A stretch of DNA of 64,000 bases, taken from the NCBI GenBank assembly GCA_947034895.1, contig OX344762.1, positions 25,958,760 to 26,022,759 on the forward strand, in the 5' to 3' direction. Made by a program: the position numbers and the translations under genes. The notes under the pieces were generated by a model, which did no database searches, was not told the DNA's origin, and saw only the letters and a program-made list of their open reading frames with translations. This stretch comes from Rhytidiadelphus loreus. Lineage: Eukaryota > Streptophyta > Bryopsida > Hypnales > Hylocomiaceae. Shown here one piece after another: positions 1 through 10,906 of the stretch (position 1 is the first letter of the stretch; each line of letters begins with the position of its first letter).

Positions 1-349
1 GAGGTGCGCAGCTACATGAGTCGATACCGTATGTCAAGAGCCACACATTCTCTATTCTCTAATGGGAAAGTAGACCGGATATGTCACACTACTCTGTAAT
101 AGCACACTCTGTAATAGCACATTCTATATTCTCACCGCCTGGAATGATATACCTCCGTGAGGTCAGATTCGGACACAAATTAAGTGTTTTTTGAAATATT
201 GTAAGTGAAATGTTGAAAAGGTTGCAAATTTTTTAGTTTCATATTGCCTAATTTTTGAAATATTTTAAACTTATATGAGAAATTGCAAAGGGTAACATTT
301 TCAAGTGCAAGACTCTAAAACATTTATCTAATGATCATCATTCACATGA
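1..349. other. AT-rich intergenic DNA, no gene seen
   Basis: Apart from a short GC-richer opening with small repeats (an 'actctgtaatagcac' unit occurs twice near 100), the stretch is AT-rich. I see no splice-supported or long open frame on either strand. Confidence 0.5.
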
Positions 350-1356
350 AACTATGCACCCAAAAGAGGCAGTCACACATCTGGTTTGCCATTAGTTGCC
401 CCCCCTCTCCCAAAAATGAATAGGCTGTTGATTTTTTTTTAAATGCTTCCCCCTCTAGAATGTCATTGATTTCTCAAAATTTCTTAAGCCGTTGATCTTT
501 GAGATTGAATCTAAGCCATCCATCCAAATAAGGATACGGATATGGATACGGTACAAAAATATGGATACAGATACTTAATATTGGAATATTGTACAATATG
601 GATATGATATACGGATACGGGATTTTCATTGTCCCATATTGTTTGTCATGTTAACTTCATTCAAAAATTTACAAGGAGGGGGAGGTGGGAATGAAAAATT
701 AAGAAATTAATTTTAATTAAATTTCTTTTTTAAACCTGGGGTGGGGGGATCTGGAAGGGAGTTTAAATATTTTGAGTGCATAGTGACAGAAGTGTCCATC
801 TCCAAAATATTTAGATTCAGATCATTGTCCCATATTGTTTGTCATGTTAACCTTGTTCAAAAATTACAAAGAGGGGTAAAGGGGGGGATGAAGAATTAAG
901 AAATGAATTTTAATTAATAATATTTTTTAAACCCAGGGTAGTGGGGAGTTTAAATTTTTTCTCAATTAATTAAAATTTTGAGTGCATTGTAACAGAAGTA
1001 TCACTATGCACCCAAAAGTGGCTTTCACAATGTATTGTGGCTATTGCAGGTGCATATTTTGATCTTCTGTCACTATACACTCAAAATATTTAGATCCATC
1101 TCAAAATATTTTGGTACTATATCCATACAATATTTGTATCCATATTCTGATTTTGTATTCATATCAGTATTTAGATGGATGGCTCAGATTAAATCTCAAA
1201 GATCAATGACTTAAGAAATTTTGATAAATCGACAGCATTCTGAAGGGGGAAGCATTTTTTAAAAAGAAAATCAATGGCCTATTCATTTTTGAAAGAGGGG
1301 GGGCAACTAATGACAACCTAGATGTGTCTACAACCACTTTTGGGTGTATAGTCACT
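350..1356. mobile_element. Foldback / long-TIR DNA element of about 1 kb
   Basis: The two ends are imperfect inverted copies over more than 200 bp. The left end reads 'actatgcacccaaaag' and the right end reads 'cttttgggtgtatagt'. Inward, both arms carry the same G/C run, a segment around 'aatgaataggc', and a series of 'ggatatggatac'-type repeats (about 535-620 and the complement at about 1115-1170). The middle holds two direct copies of a segment starting 'cattgtcccatattgtttg' (about 628 and 823). The terminal motif recurs internally near 1003. I see no transposase frame, so it is non-autonomous. No clear target-site duplication was found, so the superfamily is open. Confidence 0.7.
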
Positions 1357-3084
1357 ACATTGTTGCACCTATATGGTTAATTTTAATGTTTTTGAAATAA
1401 TGACAATTAATAAAATAATGATAATTTTTAGAATCAATCCAACTTTCTTCATTGTATGTTTTTGTAGGTGATTCTTTAAGACCCAAACATCTTGTTGAAA
1501 GTTTAAAACATATAATGTTTTATTTCTAAGTTATTAACTAATATTTTGTATTAATTATTTAATTTTTAATTTTTCTACTTATCCATTTATATATTCTATC
1601 TTTATTTTGTTATCTATTTATTTATTTATTTTTCTAGTGATGAAATTAGATTTAAATAGGGTTGTGCATGCATTGACGTAAATAGAGTCCATTTGTCAAT
1701 TTTCAAGGATCCGTAGGGGACTAGGGGCCCTATTAGGTATGAGATGCAAGATGTTGCTTTGGAGAAATGGAATTCATGCCATACAATTGAGGTCCCCTAA
1801 CATTAGAGACATACATTGCAATTGAAACAAAATATAAATTTGAAATCTCACGATCAATGTGAATTATGTGAATGATCCATGACTATTGTGCATGCCCTTT
1901 TATCTACAATCCTTTAAAACCATTTGACCACTTGTCCACATGTTTGGTGTCTTTTTATAAACAATGAAATATAATATTAAAAAAATAAAGAAATAAAGAA
2001 ATGATGAAAAAGAATTCAATTTTTTTAAATTCCATTTGATTGATCTTTTGTTTTATATTTTATAAATAAAAATAACATAAATAAACAGCATCAAACAAAT
2101 TGACATAAAAAATATTTATAAAAAATATAAATAAAACATTAAAAAAATTATTATTTCAAATTTTAAAAGGCTATAAATTATTATTATCAATAATAATATT
2201 GAACTATGTTTTAAGTTTAACATTATGATATATATTATTTTAATATTTTAATTATATTCTATTGTTTTAATTATTATAATACACCATCTTATACTTACTA
2301 AATTTGTATTATTTACATTGGCATGCAACGACATATGACTATTAAAAATTTAATCATGACTATTTGGAATTAATTTTCAAATATGTACATCCGTTTCTTA
2401 GTATTTTATTTAGAAAATGTGTTTACAAAAAATTGAGAGTGTAGAAGAAAGACATCATATCTTACATTTTAAAATGAAAGACATGTTTTGAAAGTTACTA
2501 TAACCAACTACTAGCAAAGTTTTGATTATTGCTCTTCTAAATAGGAATTATAACCACTTCATTTCTATAGTAATCAAATTAATTCAATTTGTACAAGCAT
2601 TTTAATTGTGCAAGACCCATCATGCTAATTACTATGAAATTTGGATGAAATTTGGATGAAAACCACATTCTTTGGAATAGTAAGAAAGTAGTGAAGATCA
2701 CATTATTTTGGTTTTATCTCAAATAGTTATAATGAACTTCTATATTAGTGCGCCTTTCAAAGTTGTATGATTCCAAAATTAATGCAAGTGAATTAGTGTG
2801 AGGCATAATACTTGAATTAGCTTGAGTGAGCTTGAGTGGTATAAAACATAAGTTTTAATTGACAAATGTGCCTATCAACCCCTTAGTATTTGATATAAAA
2901 GGAAAAATTTCACTTTGGAAGCTCATACCCAATTATGGTTAACTTCCAAAGCGTGTTTTTAATTACCATCCAAGAGTGTAAGGTGTGATTTCTTTTGTTT
3001 GTTTGTGCATTTTACTACCTTCTTACATTTTTAAACAACAAAAATGTAGATTGTTCTTTAAATTTTGCTTTAGGTTTTATTTCA
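1357..3084. other. AT-rich intergenic DNA without recognisable gene
   Basis: Long A/T-dominated sequence with many short poly-A/T tracts. The part around 2450-2520 resembles a short dispersed motif (a 'gaaagttactataa' core) that recurs in LACS introns near 34.2, 35.1 and 39.3 kb. Nothing coding is supported. Confidence 0.45.
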
Positions 3085-3330
3085 GATTTTATTTTAGATT
3101 TTAATTCAACTTTTACTTTAGATTTAATTTCAATTTAGATTTTAGATTTTAATTCAACTTTTGCTTTAGATTTCATTTCAATCTTTATTTTAGATTTTAA
3201 TTCAACTTTTACTTTAGATTTCATTTCAATCTTTATTTTAGATTTTAATTCAATTTTTACTTTAGATTTCATTTCAATCTTTATTTTAGATTTTAATTCA
3301 ACTTTTACTTTAAATTTTACTTTGAATTTT
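3085..3330. repeat. Minisatellite, unit about 48 bp, 4-5 copies
   Basis: A unit built from 'ttttactttagatttcattt' followed by 'caatctttattttagatttt' and 'aattcaac' repeats head to tail with few changes. The first copies are degenerate and the last three nearly identical. It lies about 350 bp upstream of the orphan ORF at 3687. No function is evident. Confidence 0.85.
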
Positions 3331-3686
3331 CACTATTTAAATAGATAGGTGGATGCTAATTGATGTTTCATTTTTTCTTCAATAAGTTTTCTAAATTGAG
3401 TGTCGCACCATTGAGCCACTACATGTTTACAAAGCTTTGACATTTCCAAGGCTTTGAGATTTCTAGAGCTTTGAGGTTTCTAGAGCTTGTATGTTTTCAA
3501 AGCTTTGAGTTCTACAATTTTGAAACTCTAGGGTTAATTTTTGAGATTATGAAGCAATTTAAAGTTTCTAGGAATCTATAATTTTGAGATTTGGTTTTGT
3601 TGTTTTCAAGGTCGCAATAATTCAATAAACCAATAGCATTGTTTTAATTGCAACCTACATAGATACATAAGAACTTCTTTAACAAT

Positions 3687-4301
3687 ATGGGTGACTCAAT
3701 ACGTGACTCGAATTCACTAGCATTCTTGAGGAATCATCCCGACTATGAGAAGATGTTGATTGCACACATTAAAAGTGCGGTCAAGATTCATTTTGAAGAG
3801 TTCGAGGAAAAAGTGAGGGCAGAAAATCTTGCTTTCACTACTTCAAGAGATTGGGATAAGTTTGTATTACAGAGGGATACAACAACAATCAAGGTTTTGT
3901 TGGACATGTTTATGAAAAATCGTGTAGCTAAGGTGCTATTCAAAGAGTTGAAAGATTGTGTAAACAAAGTTTACACAAAGAATTCTACTGTAGGGATTGT
4001 ACAAGATGTAGTAGTAGAAACCAAAAAACTTTTGGTGCAATCCAAAATGGAGATGCCAAATACAAAACTTACTCTCATTCAAACGGCGATTGATAGTCAT
4101 GCTTCTTCTCCTAGTGGGAAAGGTTTCATTCAAATCATGCTTGCATACCCTAATGCGAGTCGATTCATTGTAGAAGACTTGGATATAGATGAATTAAACT
4201 CTATACAAAAGGAAATTGATGAGGGCAAGACTTTCCATCTTGAAGAAGAAGGGCGACAATGGTTATCATATATAATTACCAAATTGTTGAAGACCATGTG
4301 A
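3687..4301 (+). CDS. Orphan single-exon ORF, 204 aa, unknown function
   Basis: An uninterrupted 204-codon frame opens with ATG after an A-rich leader and ends in TGA. It is by far the longest clean frame in the first 5 kb. The predicted protein is soluble: no signal peptide or membrane segment, mostly charged and amphipathic helices, with a Glu/Lys-rich stretch near residues 35-50 and acidic segments near the C-terminus (residues 160-190). No domain was recognised. The local base composition is AT-rich like its surroundings but less extreme inside the frame. It could be a lineage-specific gene, a captured fragment, or a domesticated piece of a transposon. Introns are neither seen nor needed. 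Start choice: the next Met is about residue 24, and the first ATG is kept because the frame is open from there. Whether it is expressed cannot be judged here. Confidence 0.5.
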   Translation: MGDSIRDSNSLAFLRNHPDYEKMLIAHIKSAVKIHFEEFEEKVRAENLAFTTSRDWDKFVLQRDTTTIKVLLDMFMKNRVAKVLFKELKDCVNKVYTKNSTVGIVQDVVVETKKLLVQSKMEMPNTKLTLIQTAIDSHASSPSGKGFIQIMLAYPNASRFIVEDLDIDELNSIQKEIDEGKTFHLEEEGRQWLSYIITKLLKTM

Positions 4302-5289
4302 TTAGTAATATGCTTAGTTGTTCTTTGTGGTTTTAGAAGCCACTAGTAATGTTGTTCAACACTCTTTGAGTAGATTCCTTGGACATATTGTATTATACAA
4401 ACACTATAGATGTAGTCAAACTTGTAAAGATTACAAAAATTCTTTTTTTATTGTAGAAAGTTTTATTCTTCTGGCTATAGATGTCGATTGCCAAAATGAT
4501 ATTTTTGTACATGAATATATAGCTTGCAAAACAAAAGTTTAGTTTTCAATCCATTTTGAATTTCCAAATTGTCCTTAAGATGGATTGCTTTATTATATTT
4601 ACAAATTCAATATCTATCACTATGGAATAGTGGCTTTTATTAGTTTAGGTTACAAAATGATTTTCATTGTATAATACACTTGTGGCACAAGAATTGGATT
4701 ATTGAATTTTATTTTATCTATGATATGAATTTTCTTAAGAATTGCTTAAAAAAATAATAAACTCAAAATTTCACCAAGAATTAGGAAGAGATTAAGATTC
4801 TTAATCAATGCATTCTATTATGTGATAATAAAATATAAAATTACAATTTTTACTAAATTTAGAATGCAAATACTGAATGTAAATGTATAGCTTGATTTAT
4901 TGCCAAATTGGTTTGACATTCAAGGATTAAGCATCTTTTCTTGTAGAAAATTCAAAAATATTTGAATGCTATGTCGTGCACAAACACATCGTGCAAAGAT
5001 CATATCGAGCCAACATGAGAGAAAACGTGCAATAAGTTAACAATGGACCCTGTCATAGGCTAGCAACCTAACCACACCAAGGTCCAATAGCTCCTGACCA
5101 ATAGTGGACACCGTGGTCATAGGAAAAACGCCTCGTGACTTGTGATGTGAGTCACAACCATGGTAAAACCCTGCAAACAATGATAGCAATGCGAAAAACA
5201 TCCTATTACCATAAGCACTTTTATTGGCGACATCCATCTTATAGTAAAGAAATAAAATCCCATAATACTTAGTACACAGGTGTAGAAAG
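4302..5289. other. Intergenic DNA and probable 3' end of the retroelement
   Basis: From 4302 to about 4990 the DNA is AT-rich with no supported gene. From about 4990 to 5289 composition rises, and minus-strand frames there (for example 5037-5237) probably belong to the tail of the retroelement polyprotein or its 3' untranslated region. I looked for a terminal repeat shared with the DNA upstream of gag and did not find one. Confidence 0.35.
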
Positions 5290-5405
5290 TGGTTTCACAA
5301 CCACTCCTTTACTCGACCCCTTTGCCGGTGCTGAAGTCCCTTTCACACTAGCGAACTCAGTGGTCTTCTCCGAAGTACTAACGAGAACCCAGTGGAAAAC
5401 CCATA

Positions 5406-5774
5406 CTAAGATGTTGATGATTTATTTTGTCCCGACACACATTTGGGACAAACCCAACGGCCCGCTGGGATTTCTTCCAAAGGAGAATTCAAACAATTCA
5501 TATGCCACCCTGTGGAACAAACATCACACAATACCATAGTGGTAGCGCTTTTCGCGCTTCTACACAATACGCATTTTAGCCCAGCCGAAATTCGTAACTT
5601 GCTGGAATCAATACGTCCATCAATGTGTGGCAAATGATACGGCATACAATTGTGTGTGTGATCCTTCTAGATCTTGCCATCACAACCATCCAAGAATAAC
5701 ACTCCCAACTTGAGTACCACGCACACTCGTAGGAATAATATGCCCTGCTATCACGTTATCGTATTGAGAGCGAT
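5406..5774 (-). pseudogene. Pol C-terminus: remainder of integrase tail plus PHD finger
   Basis: Across the inserted segment, the pol frame resumes at once near 5774. Shifted pieces read 'GVLFLDGCDGKI', stop, 'KDHTHNC', and then the open segment 5645-5406 with 'HLPHIDGRID'. Next comes a complete PHD finger: Cys-x2-Cys ('CVLC'), Cys-x2-Cys ('CDVC'), His-x2-Cys ('HMNC') and Cys-x2-Cys ('CPKC') with the conserved Trp two residues before the last pair. All eight zinc ligands are kept. PHD fingers typically bind histone H3 tails, so in an integrase tail one may steer insertion; that role is inference. The upstream stops mean it is not expressed as part of pol from this copy. Confidence 0.8.
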
Positions 5775-7666
5775 TGCCTCGGGAAATCACGAGGATTCTA
5801 GTTGCGACCAAAAATGGCTCGGGAATGAAATAAATTGTGACTTGTTGAATCTTCAAATCTTTGAGTCTTCAAATCTTTGAGTCTTCAAATCTTCAAACTG
5901 CTATTTGTTGTCCTATCATGTTGTGTTTCTAAATAGGCCAAAGGTTAAGGTAAGGTGATAAGAAACTACGGGCTTCGGACGTGTAAAACGAGACGGCCAG
6001 ACTACGAGCTGAACCGTCCGAGGGATTGAATCTTAAATTTCAAACCCACGGTGACCAACAAATTTGCCTTACCAGTGAGAACAACATAAAAGTCTAAACC
6101 ATGTGAGCAATAAATCCCACTTCGTCGCATCCACAATACAAAATGAGGCTAGTGTTGGTGTAAACCAAACCGTCCGCAACAATAAAATTAAATTTACAAA
6201 GCCACAAGCCACACACACACACAAGTCTTCAACACCTCCTTCAAACTCCAACTCCAACTCCAACTTCCAATTTTCAAGCTGGACTTTGTTTGAGTGTCAC
6301 CATTGCTCTACAGATCCAAATGAGGTGAGTGATAGCTTTTTGAAAAGCTAACACAATCATCTACTTTTCATTCAAATTTCAAGCAATTCTAAAACTTTGT
6401 TCAGCTTCTATAGCCGTCCAAAGTTTTGGCCTTGAAAAGGAAAGGCAACAGACCTTCCTTTGCTTCCACACTCACAACTCACTCATACAAACTCCAAATA
6501 GAACGAATGATAGCTTCATGAAAATCTAACACAATTTCCTACACTGCCTCTAAATTTCATTACAAAACAAAAACTTGTCCGTCTTTTATGGTCGATCAAA
6601 GTCTCTATCTCTTAATTTTAAAAGCAACAAACCTCTCTCCACTCAAACTAGCACAACTTTTGCTTCACAACTCCAAATCAAGCAAGTGAAAAAAAATTTG
6701 AAACTACACACCATGATACACAACACCTCCCAATTTCATTTCAAAATACTTTAAACTCACAACACAATGGCCCTCCAAACATTCGAGTCCTCCTTAAACT
6801 CCCAACGGGAGAGAAGATGAATAGTGTTCACCTTTTCTTCATCTTATCTTCACTCTAACCACACAAATAAGTGGGGTCAGCCCCTAACTCACTCCCAAAA
6901 CTACAACATGAATAATTGAGTACTTATTTGGCCCCACAACTATTTTTTTATCTTTAACTTTGAAGAAAATTCACTTCAAGTTCACCTAAAAGATAAACTA
7001 TTTGAATATTTCCCTCATACTACTTCACAAACACAAATTTATTGTAATAAATCACTCCAACTATGGAATGAAGGACTAAAATCCAACATATATCTAATAG
7101 AGGTAAAAAACTAGAGCTCCAATTGAAATGTCACTCCATCTACAAGAATTTGAGGATGCGTTTGACGGTAGCAGCAACGTAATCGACACGATCTGCCTTG
7201 GTTAAGGGATTAACTGGTCCTTCCAACCATCGTTGATGACCACGACTTCCTTTGATAGGCCTCACCATGCAATAATATTGCTCGTCATTTAAGCCTTTAA
7301 AACATCCTTCAAATGTGACTTCACGGCTGCCGGATTCAATACATCCAACTTGCAACAAAATCACCAATGCCCGAGCGTCACGCTGAAGATTACCGTGCCA
7401 TCGTTTCTCCACGCGAGGTTGTTTCGGTGGTCGAGATGGCCCAACTTCATCTTCTGGTTGCCCATGTAACAATGAAAGATTCAATGACAACTATGGTTGA
7501 TTCGGCAGTTGCGATAAAGAAAATTCGAACTCACGCTCCGGTTGAGATTCTTCATTTTGAGGCTCACAAAAAACCCTCCAATTTGACATGATATAATTTA
7601 AATAAAATACAAAGAAGAAGAATATCAAATGAGATGAAGCTATCAAATAAATCCTTCTCTATATAG
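5775..7666 (-). repeat. 1.9-kb inverted repeat, left copy (inserted in pol)
   Basis: This segment is the reverse complement of 17049-18925. In the parts I compared base by base it is identical, and the position sum stays 24715 without indels from 6069 to 7666. The only clear difference is a 16-bp extra repeat unit ('tgagtcttcaaatctt') near 5870 in this copy. It begins exactly where the pol reading stops on both sides, so it is an insertion into the 3' part of pol. A target-site duplication was not evident. The terminal sequences are not mutual inverted repeats, so the segment is not itself a simple TIR element. Confidence 0.9.
7137..7589 (-). pseudogene. Second copy of the inverted-repeat ORF
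   Basis: Exact mirror of the frame at 17126-17578, with the same interrupting TAG and an identical 116-codon distal part (7490-7140). Sharing the stop shows that the stop arose before the two arms separated, or was copied between them. No independent sign of function. Confidence 0.4.
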
Positions 7667-9113
7667 CCGACGTCATAACGCCTAAGGCCCCCTCCTCGTA
7701 TCGTGGCATAACGCAAAGTGTGTCTATGTTGCGCGATAAAAAGGTTTCCAAAGCCATTGGCATCACTCTCTTGTATAATTTTGCACGTTGTTCGCATACG
7801 TAAGCCTACGTGTCTGGATCATCCATGTGATCCAATATCTTCTTTGCATCTTGTTTGATTGCCAATGGTAAAACTGGACGATGCCCAAACAATAAGTAAT
7901 AGGGTGAAAAAACAACGAGAGAGGCTTGCTTATTGAATCGACAGCCCATTACTATCCACGGAAGTTGTAAGTCCCAATCTCCATGATGCCCTTTCTTCAA
8001 GCTATATTTTTGAAGCCCGCTCTTGAGGGTTTGCACCATGCGCTTTGCCAATCATCTGCTTCGGGATGATTTTTTGAAATAGTGCGGTGATCAATCATCG
8101 CTTGTTCACATAAGGCTTGAAATTCTCCGAGAAATTCACGTCCTTGGTCAGTCAATACCTCCGCTGAAACTCCAAAGCCACTAGAAGAAACCCATGTTTT
8201 TTGTGACGAGCCCTGATTTTTTCTGATGGATTTTTTTTTTTATATCTAAGTTGACATTTAGCTATTTTTATGTTTTAAATGATGTTCATTAGATCATTTG
8301 GATGTCATGAAAAACATAAAATAGTTAAATGTTAACTTAGACATCAAAAAAAATCCGTTAGAAAAAATCAAACCTCGTCACAAACACATGGTTTTCTTCT
8401 AGTGAGTGACTTAAAATTCAATCCAAAAATGAATAAGCAGCCCCTGCACTGAACTTGTTAAGCAATGCCACCAACTCAATCCATTTAGAAAAATGTTCAA
8501 TCATTACCAACACATACTTGTTATGTTGTAAAGTCACCGGCAATGGTCTTGCAAAGTCTAAACTCCATCAATAGCCCAATCCCATGATTGACAACGGTTA
8601 TAACTGAGGCATTGGGGCATTAAACGATGCTCGCACTCTATCGCACACTGTGCATTTGGCTACCAATTGTTGAACTTGCATTTGCATATCTCGCCACCAA
8701 CAGTGAATCTGCAGCAAACTATGAGTTCTTCGCACTCCAAAGTGCCCCAAGTCCTCGTGTGCATGCATTATCAACTTCGCTCTTTCATGAGGTGCCGGTA
8801 CCACCTTCTTGTTGCCATTTGGCCAAATTCGAAGCAAATGAGCTCCCTCCCATACAAACCACTTTGTTCGTTGTAGAATCCGATCTTTCTCCTTGGCTGA
8901 CGTGTTGACTGCCAATTCACCATGCTTCAAGTATTTCATCACCTCTATGTCATTAAAAATATCCTTGGCGCCCCCAGACTCTTCACCACCATCCGCATCC
9001 ATCATGGCCACGAATCCCACGATGGCTTCCTCGGTATCGTCTCCAGTCATCGCCAATATAATCAAATAAGCGGCAGAATGCCAACCTGGTAACGAATCTT
9101 CTCCCTCTTCCAC
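7667..9113 (-). pseudogene. Integrase, zinc-binding and catalytic parts (broken, MITE inside)
   Basis: The N-terminal HHCC zinc module is near 8720-8630: 'HAHEDLGHFGVRRTHSLL', then 'CTVCDRV'. The catalytic core is fragmentary between 8600 and 8050 and is interrupted by a 226-bp CACTA-ended MITE at 8179-8404. The distal core is open at 8051-7806 and reads 'MAKRMVQTLKSGLQKY', then 'SPYYLLFGHRPVLPLAI', a standard end of plant gypsy integrase cores. The sequence continues in shifted frames to 'LRYATIRGGGLRRYDV' (about 7720-7680) and stops abruptly at the 1.9-kb insertion. The integrase would insert the cDNA into the genome. Confidence 0.82.
8179..8404. mobile_element. CACTA-ended hairpin MITE, 226 bp, inside integrase
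   Basis: The ends are 'cactagaagaaa' and 'ttcttctagtg', and the whole element folds on itself with long, slightly diverged arms (about 100 bp each) around a short centre near 8290. The flanks read 'agc' on the left and 'agt' on the right, which would fit a mutated 3-bp target duplication. It interrupts the integrase core and so landed after, or helped cause, the death of the retroelement. Confidence 0.8.
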
Positions 9114-9139
9114 ATGCCAAATGTTGGGCCCCTATAGAG

Positions 9140-9500
9140 TCCACTTGGCTAAAACTTGGATTGCGGCTCAAACCATTAGCATCCATGTTCACCAAACTGG
9201 CACGGTGTACAACTTTAAAGTCATACTCCATTAGCATTAGAGTCCATCGTGCAAGCTTGCTTGTGAGCTTGTCTCACTCCATTATCCACTTCAACGATTG
9301 GTGGTCTGTAACCAATAGAAATTCATTGCCATATAAATAACAATCGAAATGAGCAATTGCCAAATTGCTACTAAACACTCTTCTTTATACAAGCTATAAT
9401 GTGCCTCTGCGTTGTTGTTGGAGCAAATGGCATAAGCTACCACAAACTCCTTGCCATCATTGTCCATTTGAGTCAACACCGCGCCAATCCCTAGTGAGCT
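9140..9500 (-). pseudogene. RNase H domain of pol (broken)
   Basis: The segment 9479-9291 has the RNase H core 'MLTQMDNDGKEFVVAYA' followed by 'NNNAEAHYSLYKEECLVA', with the conserved Glu in the second helix, then 'YMAMNFYWLQTTNR' in place of the usual T-D-H-x-P-L sequence. The distal part continues near 9237-9140 as 'MLMEYDFKVVHRASLVNMDA'. The frame is shifted between the two. RNase H removes RNA from the RNA-DNA hybrid during reverse transcription. Confidence 0.75.
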
Positions 9501-9599
9501 CTAATCTGTGTGCAATTGATATGTTCTACCCGAAATTGGCCGCCTTAATATTTGAGTCGATGATAAATGTTCCTTCAATTGCTTGAAACTAGCCTCTTG

Positions 9600-10365
9600 T
9601 TCATCTTCCAACATCCAAGGTTGATCATTCTTTGTTAGCATAGTCAATGGCTTGGCGATGGCTCTAAACATTTTCACAAATTTTCAATAGTAATTGCACA
9701 ACCCCCAAAATGCCCACAATCTACTCACATCTTTTGGCCTCAGAATATAGATCATCACTTCCACCTTACTAGCTACCACACTCAATCTTTCAGGATATAT
9801 CATGTGGCCCAAATACTCCAGTCATAATAAAACTTACATTTGTTTGGATATAGTTTTAATCCATGAAGTCTTAGTCTCGCAAAAACCTCCTTCAAGTGAG
9901 CTCTATGTTGTTTTTGATTCATGCTATAGACAATAATGTCATCAATGTAGCATTTTACAAAATCCAAGCCAGAAAATATGCAATCTATAACTCTTTGAAA
10001 CTCAGCAAGTGCAATTTTCAAACCAAATGGAAGGAACCTCCATTAATAGAGTCGGTCCTTCCCATTTCATCAATTCCCCAGAATGTTGTCTTTCCCTTAT
10101 CACCTTCTTGAATACCAAGTTGGTGATATCTCGACCGGAGATCCAAAGTGCTAAATACCTTAGCATAGCCAATGGCATCAAAGTTCTCCTCCAGTGTTGG
10201 GATTGCATAATGGTCTGACTTCTTGAATTTAATAATTCTACAATAGTCCCCACACATCTTTTTCTCGGTCGAATTACCAAAAATGTCCTTCTTGGATGGC
10301 ATACCCGTTGCCGATGCATATTCACAATTCAATGGTGCTACTTCGACCAATCTGGCCTCCAACAA
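9600..10365 (-). pseudogene. Reverse transcriptase domain (broken)
   Basis: The upper part (10365-10018) contains fingers and palm motifs, including 'DYCRIIKFKKSDHYAIPTLEE' and 'FSTLDLRSRYHQLGI', the first catalytic Asp lying in 'TLDLRSRYHQ'. After a frameshift, 10021-9800 carries the palm motif 'CYIDDIIVYS' with the YxDD catalytic pair. The thumb follows with 'HLKEVFARLRLHGLKLYPNKC'-type sequence (residues split by a stop soon after). These are signatures of Ty3/gypsy reverse transcriptases. Two or more frame breaks mean no active enzyme. Confidence 0.85.
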
Positions 10366-10906
10366 CTCCTTGGTTTAGGCTTGAATCATCTTGCGTTCTA
10401 CCTCACTATACTTGTACGGCTTGCAATAAATTGGTCAACATACATCCTGAGGAACTCTTGCTCCCGTTTCTCCTCTGCTTCACTTTCCAGGCCTACCAAT
10501 GGTGTTCAAGTTTCCTTGGTCACCGCCTCCTTCCGATCTTCCCTTGAAGCAAGATTTTCCACCATTGGTTGCTAATGCACACCACCTAGAGTAGAGTCCT
10601 CTTGCTCCACTTCAATCATGCCATATTGCTCTTCTACTTGGCTCAAACGCGATAGCTCATCAGTCTGACCTTCAATATGGCCTTCAAAGAATAATTTTTC
10701 CACATGCTCCTCCAATTTGATTTTGTATATGGCCATTCTTCCTAATTAGGCCAACTCGTTCTTGGAGTTGTGAAAAATGGAGTATCCTTCCAAAAATCCC
10801 ATGGATGAGCTGTGAAGGCCTCTTCGCCCCCAACCATCATGTCTGGACTGCCAGAACTTGATGGTTTCATGGCCGCTCTTAGCTCATAAAAAGCCAAGTG
10901 GCTTGA

